From Gammaproteobacteria bacterium (GTDB taxonomy: Bacteria > Pseudomonadota > Gammaproteobacteria > GRL18), in the NCBI GenBank assembly GCA_030632625.1, contig DAOVUK010000149.1:1-7305 (forward strand): a DNA stretch of 7,305 nt. Direction: 5' to 3'. The position numbers and the translations under genes are program-made. The notes under the pieces are model-generated. The model was not told where the DNA came from and ran no database searches. It saw nothing but the letters and a program-made list of their open reading frames with translations. Below, piece by piece: positions 1 through 5,829 of this stretch (its first letter is position 1; every line of letters begins with the position of its first letter).

Positions 1-1425
1 ATTACGCACCGGCATAACACCACCCAGTGCTTCACGTTTAGCCATCATATATTTATATTCATCACTATCTTTACCTGGATGGTAATAATCCGCCTTAGCT
101 GCCTGATCATCAGTGATAGGTATATTGAAACGATTTTTATAAGCAATCATTTCTTCTGCATCCAGTTTTTTCTGAGAATGTGAACGCATCTGGCCTTCGC
201 CCGCAGCGCCCATACCATAACCTTTTACGGTATGCGCCAGAATAACCACTGGCTGACCAACCGTATCAGCCGCTTCTTTATAAGCTGCATAAACTTTATG
301 CGGATCATGACCACCACGATTCAGACGCCAGACGTCCGCATCGGACATATTGGCAACCATGGCTTTTAATTCAGGGTATTTGCCAAAAAAGTGTTCTCGT
401 ACATAAGCGCCATCTTTTGATTTGTAGTTCTGGAAATCACCATCCACACATTCCATCATACGGCGCTTGAGTAAACCGTCTTTATCTTTAGCCAGCAATG
501 GGTCCCAGTAACTGCCCCACATGACCTTGATAACCTTCCAGCCCACGCCACGGAACACCGCTTCCAGTTCCTGGACGATCTTGCCATTACCACGCACAGG
601 GCCGTCAAGACGTTGTAGATTACAATTGATTACCCAGATCAAATTATCCAGTTTTTCACGGGAAGCCAGTGAAATAGCACCCAGAGTTTCCGGCTCATCA
701 GTTTCACCATCACCAATAAAGGTCCAGATTTTTCGACCTCGGGTAGACGACAGGCCACGATCATGCATATAGTGCATAAAACGAGCCTGATAAATAGATT
801 GAATAGGACCCAGGCCCATTGAGACGGTAGGAAACTGCCAGAAGTCCGGCATTAACCAGGGATGAGGATAAGAAGACAGGCCGTCACCATCAACTTCCTG
901 ACGGAACCTGTCCAGTTTTGCTTCATCCAGCCGCCCTTCTAAAAAGGCGCGGGCATACATGCCCGGCGCTGAATGTCCCTGAAACAACACCATATCACCG
1001 CCATGTTCATGTGTCGGCGCACGGAAGAAATGGTTAAATCCGACATCATATAAAGTTGCTGCCGAGGCAAAACTGGCAATATGGCCACCCAGCTCAGTGG
1101 ATTTGCGATTGGCTTTAACCACCATGGCAGCCGCATTCCAGCGGATAAGAGAACGAATTCTTGCTTCTATTGCGACATCACCCGGAATTGACTGCTCAAG
1201 ATGGGTCGGAATAGTATTCACATATGCGGTATTGGATGAATGAGGCAGATTAACGCCCGAGCGTCGGACTTTTTCAATCATCTGCTCAAGTAAGAAATGA
1301 GCGCGTTCGGGACCTTCAATTTCCAGTACACTTTCAAGAGCATCCAGCCACTCCTGTGTTTCCAGCTGATCAATATCCTGATCAATCCCTTTATCAGAGC
1401 CCTGAGTTAAGTTCTGGTTTGACAT
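1..1425 (-). CDS. aceE: Pyruvate dehydrogenase E1 component, homodimeric type (N-terminal 475 residues, cut by window edge)
   Basis: This is the thiamine-diphosphate-dependent E1 subunit of the cytoplasmic pyruvate dehydrogenase complex. It decarboxylates pyruvate and acetylates the lipoyl groups of E2 (AceF). I translated the minus strand from ATG at 1425-1423; the frame stays open to the window edge. The ThDP motif GDGE is at residues 238-241 and NCN at 267-269. His115 (GGHIASF), His151 (FQGHS), Asp239, Asn269 and His416 (SHSQKK) match E. coli His106, His142, Asp230, Asn260 and His407 with a constant offset of 9. That is strong evidence for a functional N-terminal half. The E. coli enzyme is 887 residues, so roughly 410 residues lie outside the window. 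The start is supported by a Shine-Dalgarno AGGAGA eight bases upstream. aceF and lpd would be expected downstream, off the left edge. No pdhR lies upstream; the neighbour is a divergent MATE pump. Confidence 0.98.
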   Translation of the reverse strand, partial: MSNQNLTQGSDKGIDQDIDQLETQEWLDALESVLEIEGPERAHFLLEQMIEKVRRSGVNLPHSSNTAYVNTIPTHLEQSIPGDVAIEARIRSLIRWNAAAMVVKANRKSTELGGHIASFASAATLYDVGFNHFFRAPTHEHGGDMVLFQGHSAPGMYARAFLEGRLDEAKLDRFRQEVDGDGLSSYPHPWLMPDFWQFPTVSMGLGPIQSIYQARFMHYMHDRGLSSTRGRKIWTFIGDGETDEPETLGAISLASREKLDNLIWVINCNLQRLDGPVRGNGKIVQELEAVFRGVGWKVIKVMWGSYWDPLLAKDKDGLLKRRMMECVDGDFQNYKSKDGAYVREHFFGKYPELKAMVANMSDADVWRLNRGGHDPHKVYAAYKEAADTVGQPVVILAHTVKGYGMGAAGEGQMRSHSQKKLDAEEMIAYKNRFNIPITDDQAAKADYYHPGKDSDEYKYMMAKREALGGVMPVRN

Positions 1426-1432
1426 GGTTTAA

Positions 1433-1438
1433 TCTCCT
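1433..1438 (-). promoter_or_regulatory. Shine-Dalgarno of aceE
   Basis: On the minus strand this reads AGGAGA, seven to eight bases before the aceE ATG. It is the strongest ribosome binding site in the window and fixes the aceE start. Confidence 0.85.
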
Positions 1439-1444
1439 GCCATG

Positions 1445-1481
1445 CGCTAACAACTGATAACTTACCTATCCGGCATTAGCG
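1445..1481 (-). promoter_or_regulatory. Possible stem-loop in the aceE leader
   Basis: CGCTAA (1445-1450) and TTAGCG (1476-1481) are perfect 6-base inverted arms. Inside the loop, GATA and TATC can pair again (GATAACTTACCTATC on the plus strand). The structure would lie in the 5' untranslated leader of aceE, just upstream of its Shine-Dalgarno. It is modest in stability and has no T-run, so it is not a terminator. Its function is unknown and it may be chance. Confidence 0.3.
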
Positions 1482-1483
1482 TT

Positions 1484-1512
1484 TTAATATTTAATATTTA
1501 TCAAAATAACAA
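1484..1512 (-). promoter_or_regulatory. Candidate sigma70 promoter for aceE
   Basis: On the minus strand TTGTTA (1512-1507) is separated by 17 bases from TATTAA (1489-1484). Each box matches the sigma70 consensus at four of six positions. The spacing is ideal and the site lies about 60 bases upstream of the aceE start. The region is very AT-rich, so this is only a candidate. No PdhR-type operator (AATTGGT-N2-ACCAATT-like) was found near it. Confidence 0.3.
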
Positions 1513-1562
1513 CGATATTATTGTCATAATTTCACGTGCAATGCTTATGCGTTTTACATTCA

Positions 1563-1594
1563 ATAACTTATTTACTTGCTTTTCAATAAGTTAT
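1563..1594. repeat. Perfect 10-bp inverted repeat, possible operator or stem-loop
   Basis: ATAACTTATT (1563-1572) and AATAAGTTAT (1585-1594) are exact reverse complements separated by 12 bases. The arms are AT-only apart from one C/G pair each. It lies about 140 bases upstream of aceE and 280 bases upstream of the MATE start, so it could be an operator for either gene or a weak hairpin. No regulator can be assigned. Confidence 0.5.
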
Positions 1595-1695
1595 GATTGG
1601 CAAATAAATATTTCACTATTTCTCGTCCAAGTATAGAAAATTATTAATTATATTACAATGACTTATTTGCTGTGATAAACCTGGAATAATCAATT

Positions 1696-1728
1696 GAATC
1701 ACAGTGAGAGTACTCACTTTTGTGGTTC
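1696..1728. promoter_or_regulatory. Strong bulged hairpin upstream of the MATE gene
   Basis: Bases 1704-1708 (GTGAG) pair with 1713-1717 (CTCAC) around a 4-base loop AGTA. After a 3-base bulge (TTT, 1718-1720), 1696-1703 (GAATCACA) pairs with 1721-1728 (TGTGGTTC), with one G-U pair if transcribed as plus-strand RNA. That makes 13 pairs in all. It is the most stable-looking structure in this intergenic region. There is no U-tract after it, so an intrinsic terminator is unlikely. It may be part of the MATE leader RNA or a DNA site; the function is unknown. Confidence 0.5.
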
Positions 1729-1744
1729 TTCACAATTAGCTTGC

Positions 1745-1769
1745 TATGTTTGTAAGTTGTAAGTCAAAG
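1745..1769 (-). repeat. Heptamer repeat module, left copy (two units)
   Basis: Read on the minus strand this is CTTTG, two ACTTACA heptamers, then AACATA. The same module with four heptamers lies at 5499-5537 on the plus strand. The terminal sequences CTTTG and AACATA are identical in both, so the copies differ only by two repeat units (14 bp). It lies about 107 bases upstream of the MATE start. Confidence 0.85.
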
Positions 1770-1828
1770 TCTGTTCTGAAGCTTCATGGCTGGGTCTATG
1801 CTCTTTATCTCTTGCTTTTAACATAGAA

Positions 1829-1841
1829 ACTTATAAACATA
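1829..1841 (+). repeat. Degenerate half copy of the heptamer module
   Basis: ACTTATAAACATA differs by one base from ACTTACAAACATA, the right end of the heptamer module. It is inverted relative to 1745-1757, with which it could form a 13-pair stem in RNA (one G-U pair) across a 71-base loop. It could equally be a chance match in AT-rich DNA. Confidence 0.4.
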
Positions 1842-1875
1842 CAACGACACTTTCTAATCAAAGACACAGACTATT

Positions 1876-3207
1876 GTGAAGAAACAATTACTGCAGTTAT
1901 TAACTCTGGCAGCTCCCGTTATTGCCGCTCAATTCAGCCAGATGGCCATGGGTGTTGTTGACACGGTGATGTCAGGTCATGCCAGTGCTGTCGATCTGGC
2001 CGCAGTTGCTGTGGGCTCCAGTATCTGGATACCATTGATTTTACTGATCGGAGGGATTTTAACGGCCATTACTCCCACGGTGGCACACTTTTGCGGGGCA
2101 AAGCAGTATGCCCGAATTGGTCATAGCATTCGGCAGTCACTATGGATTGGAATCTTGCTCAGTCTGCTGGGTTTTGCTGCATTATTCTCTGTCCATGACT
2201 TATTTGTCTTTATGGAGGTTAAAGCACCCATTCTACCGATTGCAACGGGTTATTTACAGGCGATAGCCTGGGGAATGCCGGCCATCGTCGGCTTTTTCAT
2301 CCTGCGTTATCTCAATGAGGGCATGGCCAATATCATACCCGTGATGCTCACTGGGTTTCTGGGCCTGCTGGTGAATATTATTGCCAATTATATTTTGATC
2401 TTCGGACATTTTGGTGCGCCGGCACTGGGTGGTGTCGGCGCAGGCTGGGCAACTACAATTACCCATTGGGTGATGTTGCTGTGTTTATTTTTTTACCTCT
2501 TTAAAAGTAACAAATATGCTCATATCAAACTCTTTCAATCTGATCTGACACCTCATTTGGGTGAATTAAAAGCATTGTTAAAGCTGGGTATTCCCATCGG
2601 CATCAGCTTTTTTGTGGAGGGCAGTATTTTTTCCATTATCGCCCTGTTTCTGGCCTCTATGGGGGTGATAACTGTAGCATCACATCAAATTGCCCTGAGC
2701 TTCTCTTCGCTGATTTTTATTTTACCACTGAGTTTATCCATCAGCCTGACCATTCAGGTAGGACAGCAAACAGGTGCTCATCAATATCAGCAGGCGCATG
2801 ATACTATCAAGGCAGGCTATTTAATCAGTCTGAGCATTTCTATCATTGCCGCTCTGCTTATTGTTAATTTTGCTGCTGATATTGCCGCCTTATACACAAG
2901 CAATACTGAAGTACTCGAATTAGCCAGTAGTTTGATGATTTTTACCGCATTCTATCAGTTTTCAGATGGTATTCAGCTGTGCTCAGCAGGGGCTTTGCGG
3001 GGCTTGAAAGACACCACAATTCCAATGTTCCTGTCGATTATTGCCTATTGGCTTATTGGCTTCCCTCTGGGATACACCCTGGCTTTAACCGATATTATCA
3101 CCGATGCAATGGGTGCTAAAGGTTTTTGGATTGGTTTATTAAGCGGACTAAGTCTGTCAGCCATTTTAATGACATTCAGGCTCTACTCCAGGGCAGAAAT
3201 GCGCTAA
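1876..3207 (+). CDS. MATE-family multidrug efflux pump (NorM type)
   Basis: A 443-residue inner-membrane antiporter of the MATE family, expected to export cationic drugs or dyes in exchange for Na+ or H+. The protein is almost wholly hydrophobic, consistent with the usual twelve helices in two six-helix lobes. Three acidic residues match the cation-binding residues of Vibrio cholerae NorM with a constant offset of 7: Asp29 (GVVDTVMSG, helix 1; NorM Asp36), Glu248 (FFVEGS; NorM Glu255) and Asp364 (QFSDGIQ; NorM Asp371). The motif ALRGLKDT after Asp364 is also typical. Length is normal for the family. The start is GTG; the in-frame stop at 1855-1857 leaves no earlier start, and the next in-frame ATG is residue 23, inside helix 1. 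No clear Shine-Dalgarno precedes it. It is divergent from aceE and followed after 52 nt by metR. Substrate cannot be told from sequence. Confidence 0.95.
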   Translation: MKKQLLQLLTLAAPVIAAQFSQMAMGVVDTVMSGHASAVDLAAVAVGSSIWIPLILLIGGILTAITPTVAHFCGAKQYARIGHSIRQSLWIGILLSLLGFAALFSVHDLFVFMEVKAPILPIATGYLQAIAWGMPAIVGFFILRYLNEGMANIIPVMLTGFLGLLVNIIANYILIFGHFGAPALGGVGAGWATTITHWVMLLCLFFYLFKSNKYAHIKLFQSDLTPHLGELKALLKLGIPIGISFFVEGSIFSIIALFLASMGVITVASHQIALSFSSLIFILPLSLSISLTIQVGQQTGAHQYQQAHDTIKAGYLISLSISIIAALLIVNFAADIAALYTSNTEVLELASSLMIFTAFYQFSDGIQLCSAGALRGLKDTTIPMFLSIIAYWLIGFPLGYTLALTDIITDAMGAKGFWIGLLSGLSLSAILMTFRLYSRAEMR

Positions 3208-3244
3208 AATGGGCCTTTATACTGTAACACCACTCCTTTATAAC

Positions 3245-3250
3245 AGAAGG
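3245..3250 (+). promoter_or_regulatory. Shine-Dalgarno that decides the metR start
   Basis: AGAAGG lies nine bases before the ATG at 3260. It favours that start over the in-frame ATG at 3209, which would add 17 residues with no family match and begins one base after the MATE stop codon. Confidence 0.65.
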
Positions 3251-3259
3251 TGCCTCTGT

Positions 3260-4204
3260 ATGGATTTGGAAATTCGTCATCTTAAAACTCTGGTTGGTCT
3301 AAAAGAGACTGGCAGTCTGGTGGCGACAGCAGAACAGCTTAATCTGTCGCAGTCGGCATTATCTCACCAGCTTAAGGTTCTGGAAGATTATCTGGGTACG
3401 CCGGTACTGGTGAGAAAAACCCGTCCTATGCGCTTTACCCCGGCAGGACAAAAACTGCTTGAGCTGGCCGACAAGGTATTGCCTCAGGTGAAACAAACTG
3501 AGCAGCAATTATCCCGCATTAAAACGGGTAATAGCGGCAGTCTGCGCATTGGCGTGGAGTGTCATAGTTGTTTTGACTGGCTGATGCCGACATTAGATCA
3601 ATATCGTCTGGACTGGCCTGATGTAGAACTGGATTTATTAACTGGTTTTGACTTAAATCCGACAGAATCCCTGCTGCGCGCCAACACCGATTTAATCATT
3701 ACTTCTGATATCCGCAATAGTGATGAAGTCACCTACATTCCCCTATTTAATTATCAAATACTATTAGCGGTTTCCAGACAGCATCCTCTGGCCTCTGAAG
3801 CCAGCATTTTTGCTGAAGACATGTATGATGACACCTTGATCACCTATCCTGTCGAACGGGAACGACTGGATATATTTACCCGATTTTTAACACCTGCCGG
3901 CGTTGAACCCAGTCTGGTTCGACATTCTCAGGTGAATGCCATGACCTTACAGTTGATTGCCAGCAATCGCGGTGTTGCCGCTTTACCCTGCTGGGTATTA
4001 AATAAAAAAGTGCTGCAGCAATATGGCATCGCAGCCCTGCCTTTGGGTGAAAAAGGTTGTTGGGGTGTATTGTATGCCGCCATTCGCACAGAAGATCAGA
4101 ATCAGGCCTATATTAGCGCCTTTATTAAGCAGGCCAAAAGCATTATTGCCAGCCATCTGGAAGGTATTATTCCCATTGACAGCTCTGCCGGAAAAAGTGC
4201 TTGA
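3260..4204 (+). CDS. metR: LysR-family transcriptional regulator MetR
   Basis: A 314-residue LysR-type regulator; E. coli MetR has 317. In E. coli, MetR uses homocysteine as co-effector to control metE, metH and related genes. The N-terminus MDLEIRHLKTL matches E. coli MIEVKHLKTL. The helix-turn-helix covers roughly residues 18-45 (GSLVATAEQL, SQSALSHQL), followed by VRKTRPMRFTPAG. The effector domain opens with the MetR signature ECHSC at residues 100-104, followed later by TSDI, LLAVS-HPLA, YPVERERLD and AALPCWV, all with close E. coli counterparts. The ATG at 3260 is chosen because it fits the family N-terminus and has AGAAGG nine bases upstream. It sits 52 nt after the MATE gene and 12 nt before the glycosyltransferase, so co-transcription is likely. 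TATACT at 3218-3223 could be part of an internal promoter, but no -35 is visible. No methionine gene lies beside it, unlike the metE-metR arrangement of enterics. Confidence 0.93.
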   Translation: MDLEIRHLKTLVGLKETGSLVATAEQLNLSQSALSHQLKVLEDYLGTPVLVRKTRPMRFTPAGQKLLELADKVLPQVKQTEQQLSRIKTGNSGSLRIGVECHSCFDWLMPTLDQYRLDWPDVELDLLTGFDLNPTESLLRANTDLIITSDIRNSDEVTYIPLFNYQILLAVSRQHPLASEASIFAEDMYDDTLITYPVERERLDIFTRFLTPAGVEPSLVRHSQVNAMTLQLIASNRGVAALPCWVLNKKVLQQYGIAALPLGEKGCWGVLYAAIRTEDQNQAYISAFIKQAKSIIASHLEGIIPIDSSAGKSA

Positions 4205-4216
4205 AAAATTAAATAA

Positions 4217-5482
4217 ATGAAATCTAAAGTCATTCTTTTTATCGGCCATCTCTGGCCGGAACCAACGTCCTCCGCGGCAGGTTATCGTACTCTTGCTCTG
4301 CTTGAAGCCATCCTTAAGCAAACTCATTGGCAGCTCCACTTTGCCAGTGCTGCCGAGAAAACTGAATTTTGTGCCGATCTGGATCATTTAGGGATCATCA
4401 GCCATCCAATTCAACTCAATGACAGCTCATTTGATCAGTTTATTCAGAACTTAAAACCAGATGTGGTTTTTTATGACCGCTTTATTACCGAGGAGCAATT
4501 TGCCCCGCGTGTGCATCAGCACTGTCCTGATGCAATCAATATTCTCGATACCCAGGACTTACATTTTCTGCGCAGAGCACGGCACGAATCCTTAAAAAGC
4601 GGACGGGAAATTAATTTATATAGTGAGGATGCTGTCCGTGAAATTGCCGCCATTTTACGTTGTGATCTCAGTCTGGTCATTTCAACTTATGAAATGCAGT
4701 TATTGATTGAGCAATTTAAAGTTTCCCCTGAGCTGTTACATTATTGCCCCTTTATGCTCGACTTCGATAACACAATAGCTGAAGAAAACAGCAGCCTCCG
4801 CTCATTTGAGGAACGGCAGCATTTTGTCATGATAGGCAACTTCCTTCATGCGCCGAACTGGGATGCTGTACTCTGGTGTTATCAATCTATCTGGCCGCAG
4901 ATCAGAAAGCAATTAGCTCAGGCTCAACTGCATGTTTATGGTGCCTACCCCTCAGAAAAAGTATGGCAGCTGCATCAGCCGGAAAAAGGTTTTATTATCA
5001 AAGGTCGCGCTCAGAATGCTATCGAGACGCTGGGTAAATACCGGGTTAATCTGGCCCCATTACGCTTTGGTGCCGGGATAAAAGGAAAAATTGCCGATGG
5101 TTTTATTGCCGGAACACCTTGTGTGACAACAGAGATTGGCCAGGAGGGTATGGCGGATAACCTCCCCTGGGGAGGTCTGGTGGCTGACAGGAGCAGCAAT
5201 AATGGCCAGCAGTACGAACAGCAGATTGCTCATTATGCCGCTGATTTATATCAGGATGCATCACTTTGGCAAACAAGCAGTCAAAATGGTTACCGGATAA
5301 TTCAACAGCAGTTCAATGCCAGCCGGCATGCCGATACTTTTATAAAAAGTTTACATAAATTAATGAATACTTTATCTGAGCACAGAAAAAATAATTTTTA
5401 TGGTCAGATACTGCGCCACAATCTGTATCGCAGCCAGTATTTTATGAGTAAATGGATTGAAGAAAAAAATAAAGTGAAATAA
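4217..5482 (+). CDS. Glycosyltransferase, GT-B fold, GT4-like
   Basis: A 421-residue soluble protein with no signal peptide or membrane helix, expected to transfer a sugar from a nucleotide-sugar donor in the cytoplasm. The N-terminal domain begins with the family motif ILFIGHLWPEPTSSAAGYR (residues 6-24). The C-terminal donor-binding domain starts near residue 205 (FVMIGNFLHAPNWDAV) and contains LAPLRFGAGIKGKIADGF followed by IAGTPCVTTEIGQEGM (about residues 279-313), the typical signature of glycosyltransferase group 1/GT4-like proteins. At the EX7E positions it has Ala286 and Asp294; relatives with the RFGAGIKGK motif usually keep Glu at the second, so Asp294 is a mild oddity. The last 40 residues are basic and aromatic (RKNNFYGQILRHNLYRSQYF) with no match I recognise. 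The start follows the metR stop by 12 nt with no good Shine-Dalgarno, suggesting translational coupling. Donor, acceptor and product are unknown, and no other polysaccharide gene is nearby. Confidence 0.85.
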   Translation: MKSKVILFIGHLWPEPTSSAAGYRTLALLEAILKQTHWQLHFASAAEKTEFCADLDHLGIISHPIQLNDSSFDQFIQNLKPDVVFYDRFITEEQFAPRVHQHCPDAINILDTQDLHFLRRARHESLKSGREINLYSEDAVREIAAILRCDLSLVISTYEMQLLIEQFKVSPELLHYCPFMLDFDNTIAEENSSLRSFEERQHFVMIGNFLHAPNWDAVLWCYQSIWPQIRKQLAQAQLHVYGAYPSEKVWQLHQPEKGFIIKGRAQNAIETLGKYRVNLAPLRFGAGIKGKIADGFIAGTPCVTTEIGQEGMADNLPWGGLVADRSSNNGQQYEQQIAHYAADLYQDASLWQTSSQNGYRIIQQQFNASRHADTFIKSLHKLMNTLSEHRKNNFYGQILRHNLYRSQYFMSKWIEEKNKVK

Positions 5483-5498
5483 GAGACTTCACAATTGC

Positions 5499-5537
5499 CT
5501 TTGACTTACAACTTACAACTTACAACTTACAAACATA
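5499..5537 (+). repeat. Heptamer repeat module, right copy (four units)
   Basis: The module reads CTTTG, then four perfect ACTTACA heptamers at 5504-5510, 5511-5517, 5518-5524 and 5525-5531, then AACATA. It begins 17 bases after the glycosyltransferase stop. The inverted partner with two heptamers is at 1745-1769. Different unit numbers between identical ends indicate a short tandem repeat that expands or contracts by whole heptamers. It resembles in style the short tandemly repeated heptamers known from cyanobacteria, but I cannot say it is the same family. Confidence 0.9.
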
Positions 5538-5700
5538 TACCCCTGACTCCAGACTCATTTTTATGCCAATATCTCAGAAAATTGTCCGAAAAAAAACTTA
5601 TCCTCTATTTGCCTGCTTTAAAATAGAAAAAATATATTGCAAAGTCAGGCAGACTTTCATATCCTTGAAACAGTAATTTAGTTTAAAAACAGATGTTTAT

Positions 5701-5718
5701 TATTAGTTTTCACTAATA
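5701..5718. promoter_or_regulatory. Palindromic operator-like site upstream of tatT
   Basis: TATTAGT and ACTAATA are perfect 7-base arms around TTTC. The site lies 35 bases before a -10-like TATACT (5753-5758) and about 110 bases before tatT, a sensible place for a regulator of the TRAP operon. The regulator is unknown, and the site could also be a small hairpin. Confidence 0.4.
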
Positions 5719-5752
5719 TAGAATTAATTTCTTAATACAAAAACTCTTTTTT

Positions 5753-5758
5753 TATACT
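5753..5758 (+). promoter_or_regulatory. Candidate -10 box for the tatT-dctP operon
   Basis: TATACT matches TATAAT at five of six positions, about 70 bases before the tatT start. The sequence 16-18 bases upstream (around TTCTTA, 5729-5734) is a poor -35, so this may be an activator-dependent promoter or a chance match. Confidence 0.3.
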
Positions 5759-5829
5759 TTCACAATTTCTGATATACATACATTAATTATCGACTCCAAT
5801 AACTCTAAATATATAAACCCCGAATCTTT

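Larger units (their letters stand above)
1426..1875. other. Divergent intergenic region between aceE and the MATE gene
   Basis: These 450 bases hold no supportable gene. They must carry the promoters of both divergent genes. The stretch is AT-rich and unusually full of symmetry: a leader stem near aceE (1445-1481), a 10-bp inverted repeat (1563-1594), a 13-bp bulged hairpin (1696-1728), a heptamer repeat module (1745-1769), the palindrome TGAAGCTTCA (1777-1786) and a degenerate half copy of the module (1829-1841). I could not pick a convincing sigma70 promoter for the MATE gene. AATAAT at 1685-1690 is a fair -10 box but has no matching -35. Confidence 0.8.
5483..5829. other. Intergenic region between the glycosyltransferase and tatT
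   Basis: These 347 bases are AT-rich and hold no supportable gene. They contain the four-unit heptamer module (5499-5537), a short direct repeat GACTC-CA-GACTC near 5544-5557, a weak hairpin AAAGTC/GACTTT (5641-5657), the palindromic site TATTAGT/ACTAATA (5701-5718) and a -10-like TATACT (5753-5758). No hairpin followed by a T-run is present, so no intrinsic terminator can be called for the upstream genes. Confidence 0.8.

Noticed and set aside
1777..1786. TGAAGCTTCA as a MetR operator
   Set aside because: The known MetR site is TGAA-N5-TTCA; here the half sites are separated by only two bases, so the match is to the half sites and not to the operator.
1786..1821. An 11-codon open frame (MAGSMLFISCF) that might be a leader peptide for the MATE gene
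   Set aside because: No Shine-Dalgarno and no run of regulatory codons or attenuator pair; likely chance.
3209..3259. Upstream in-frame ATG that would extend MetR by 17 residues
   Set aside because: The extension has no counterpart in MetR, begins one base after the MATE stop, and has no Shine-Dalgarno; the ATG at 3260 fits the family and has AGAAGG nine bases upstream.
3998..4387. A 129-codon minus-strand open frame across the metR-glycosyltransferase junction
   Set aside because: Antisense to two well-supported genes with no recognisable domain.
5504..5531. Tandem heptamers as part of a CRISPR array
   Set aside because: Units are 7 bases, directly abutting and without spacers; a simple tandem repeat.
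5641..5657. AAAGTC-N5-GACTTT as a terminator of the upstream genes
   Set aside because: Only six AT-rich pairs and no T-run after it; too weak for an intrinsic terminator.
5563..5676. A 37-codon basic open frame in the intergenic region, beginning MPISQKIVRKK
   Set aside because: No Shine-Dalgarno, no recognisable family, and it lies in AT-rich DNA where short frames are expected; not enough to call a gene.
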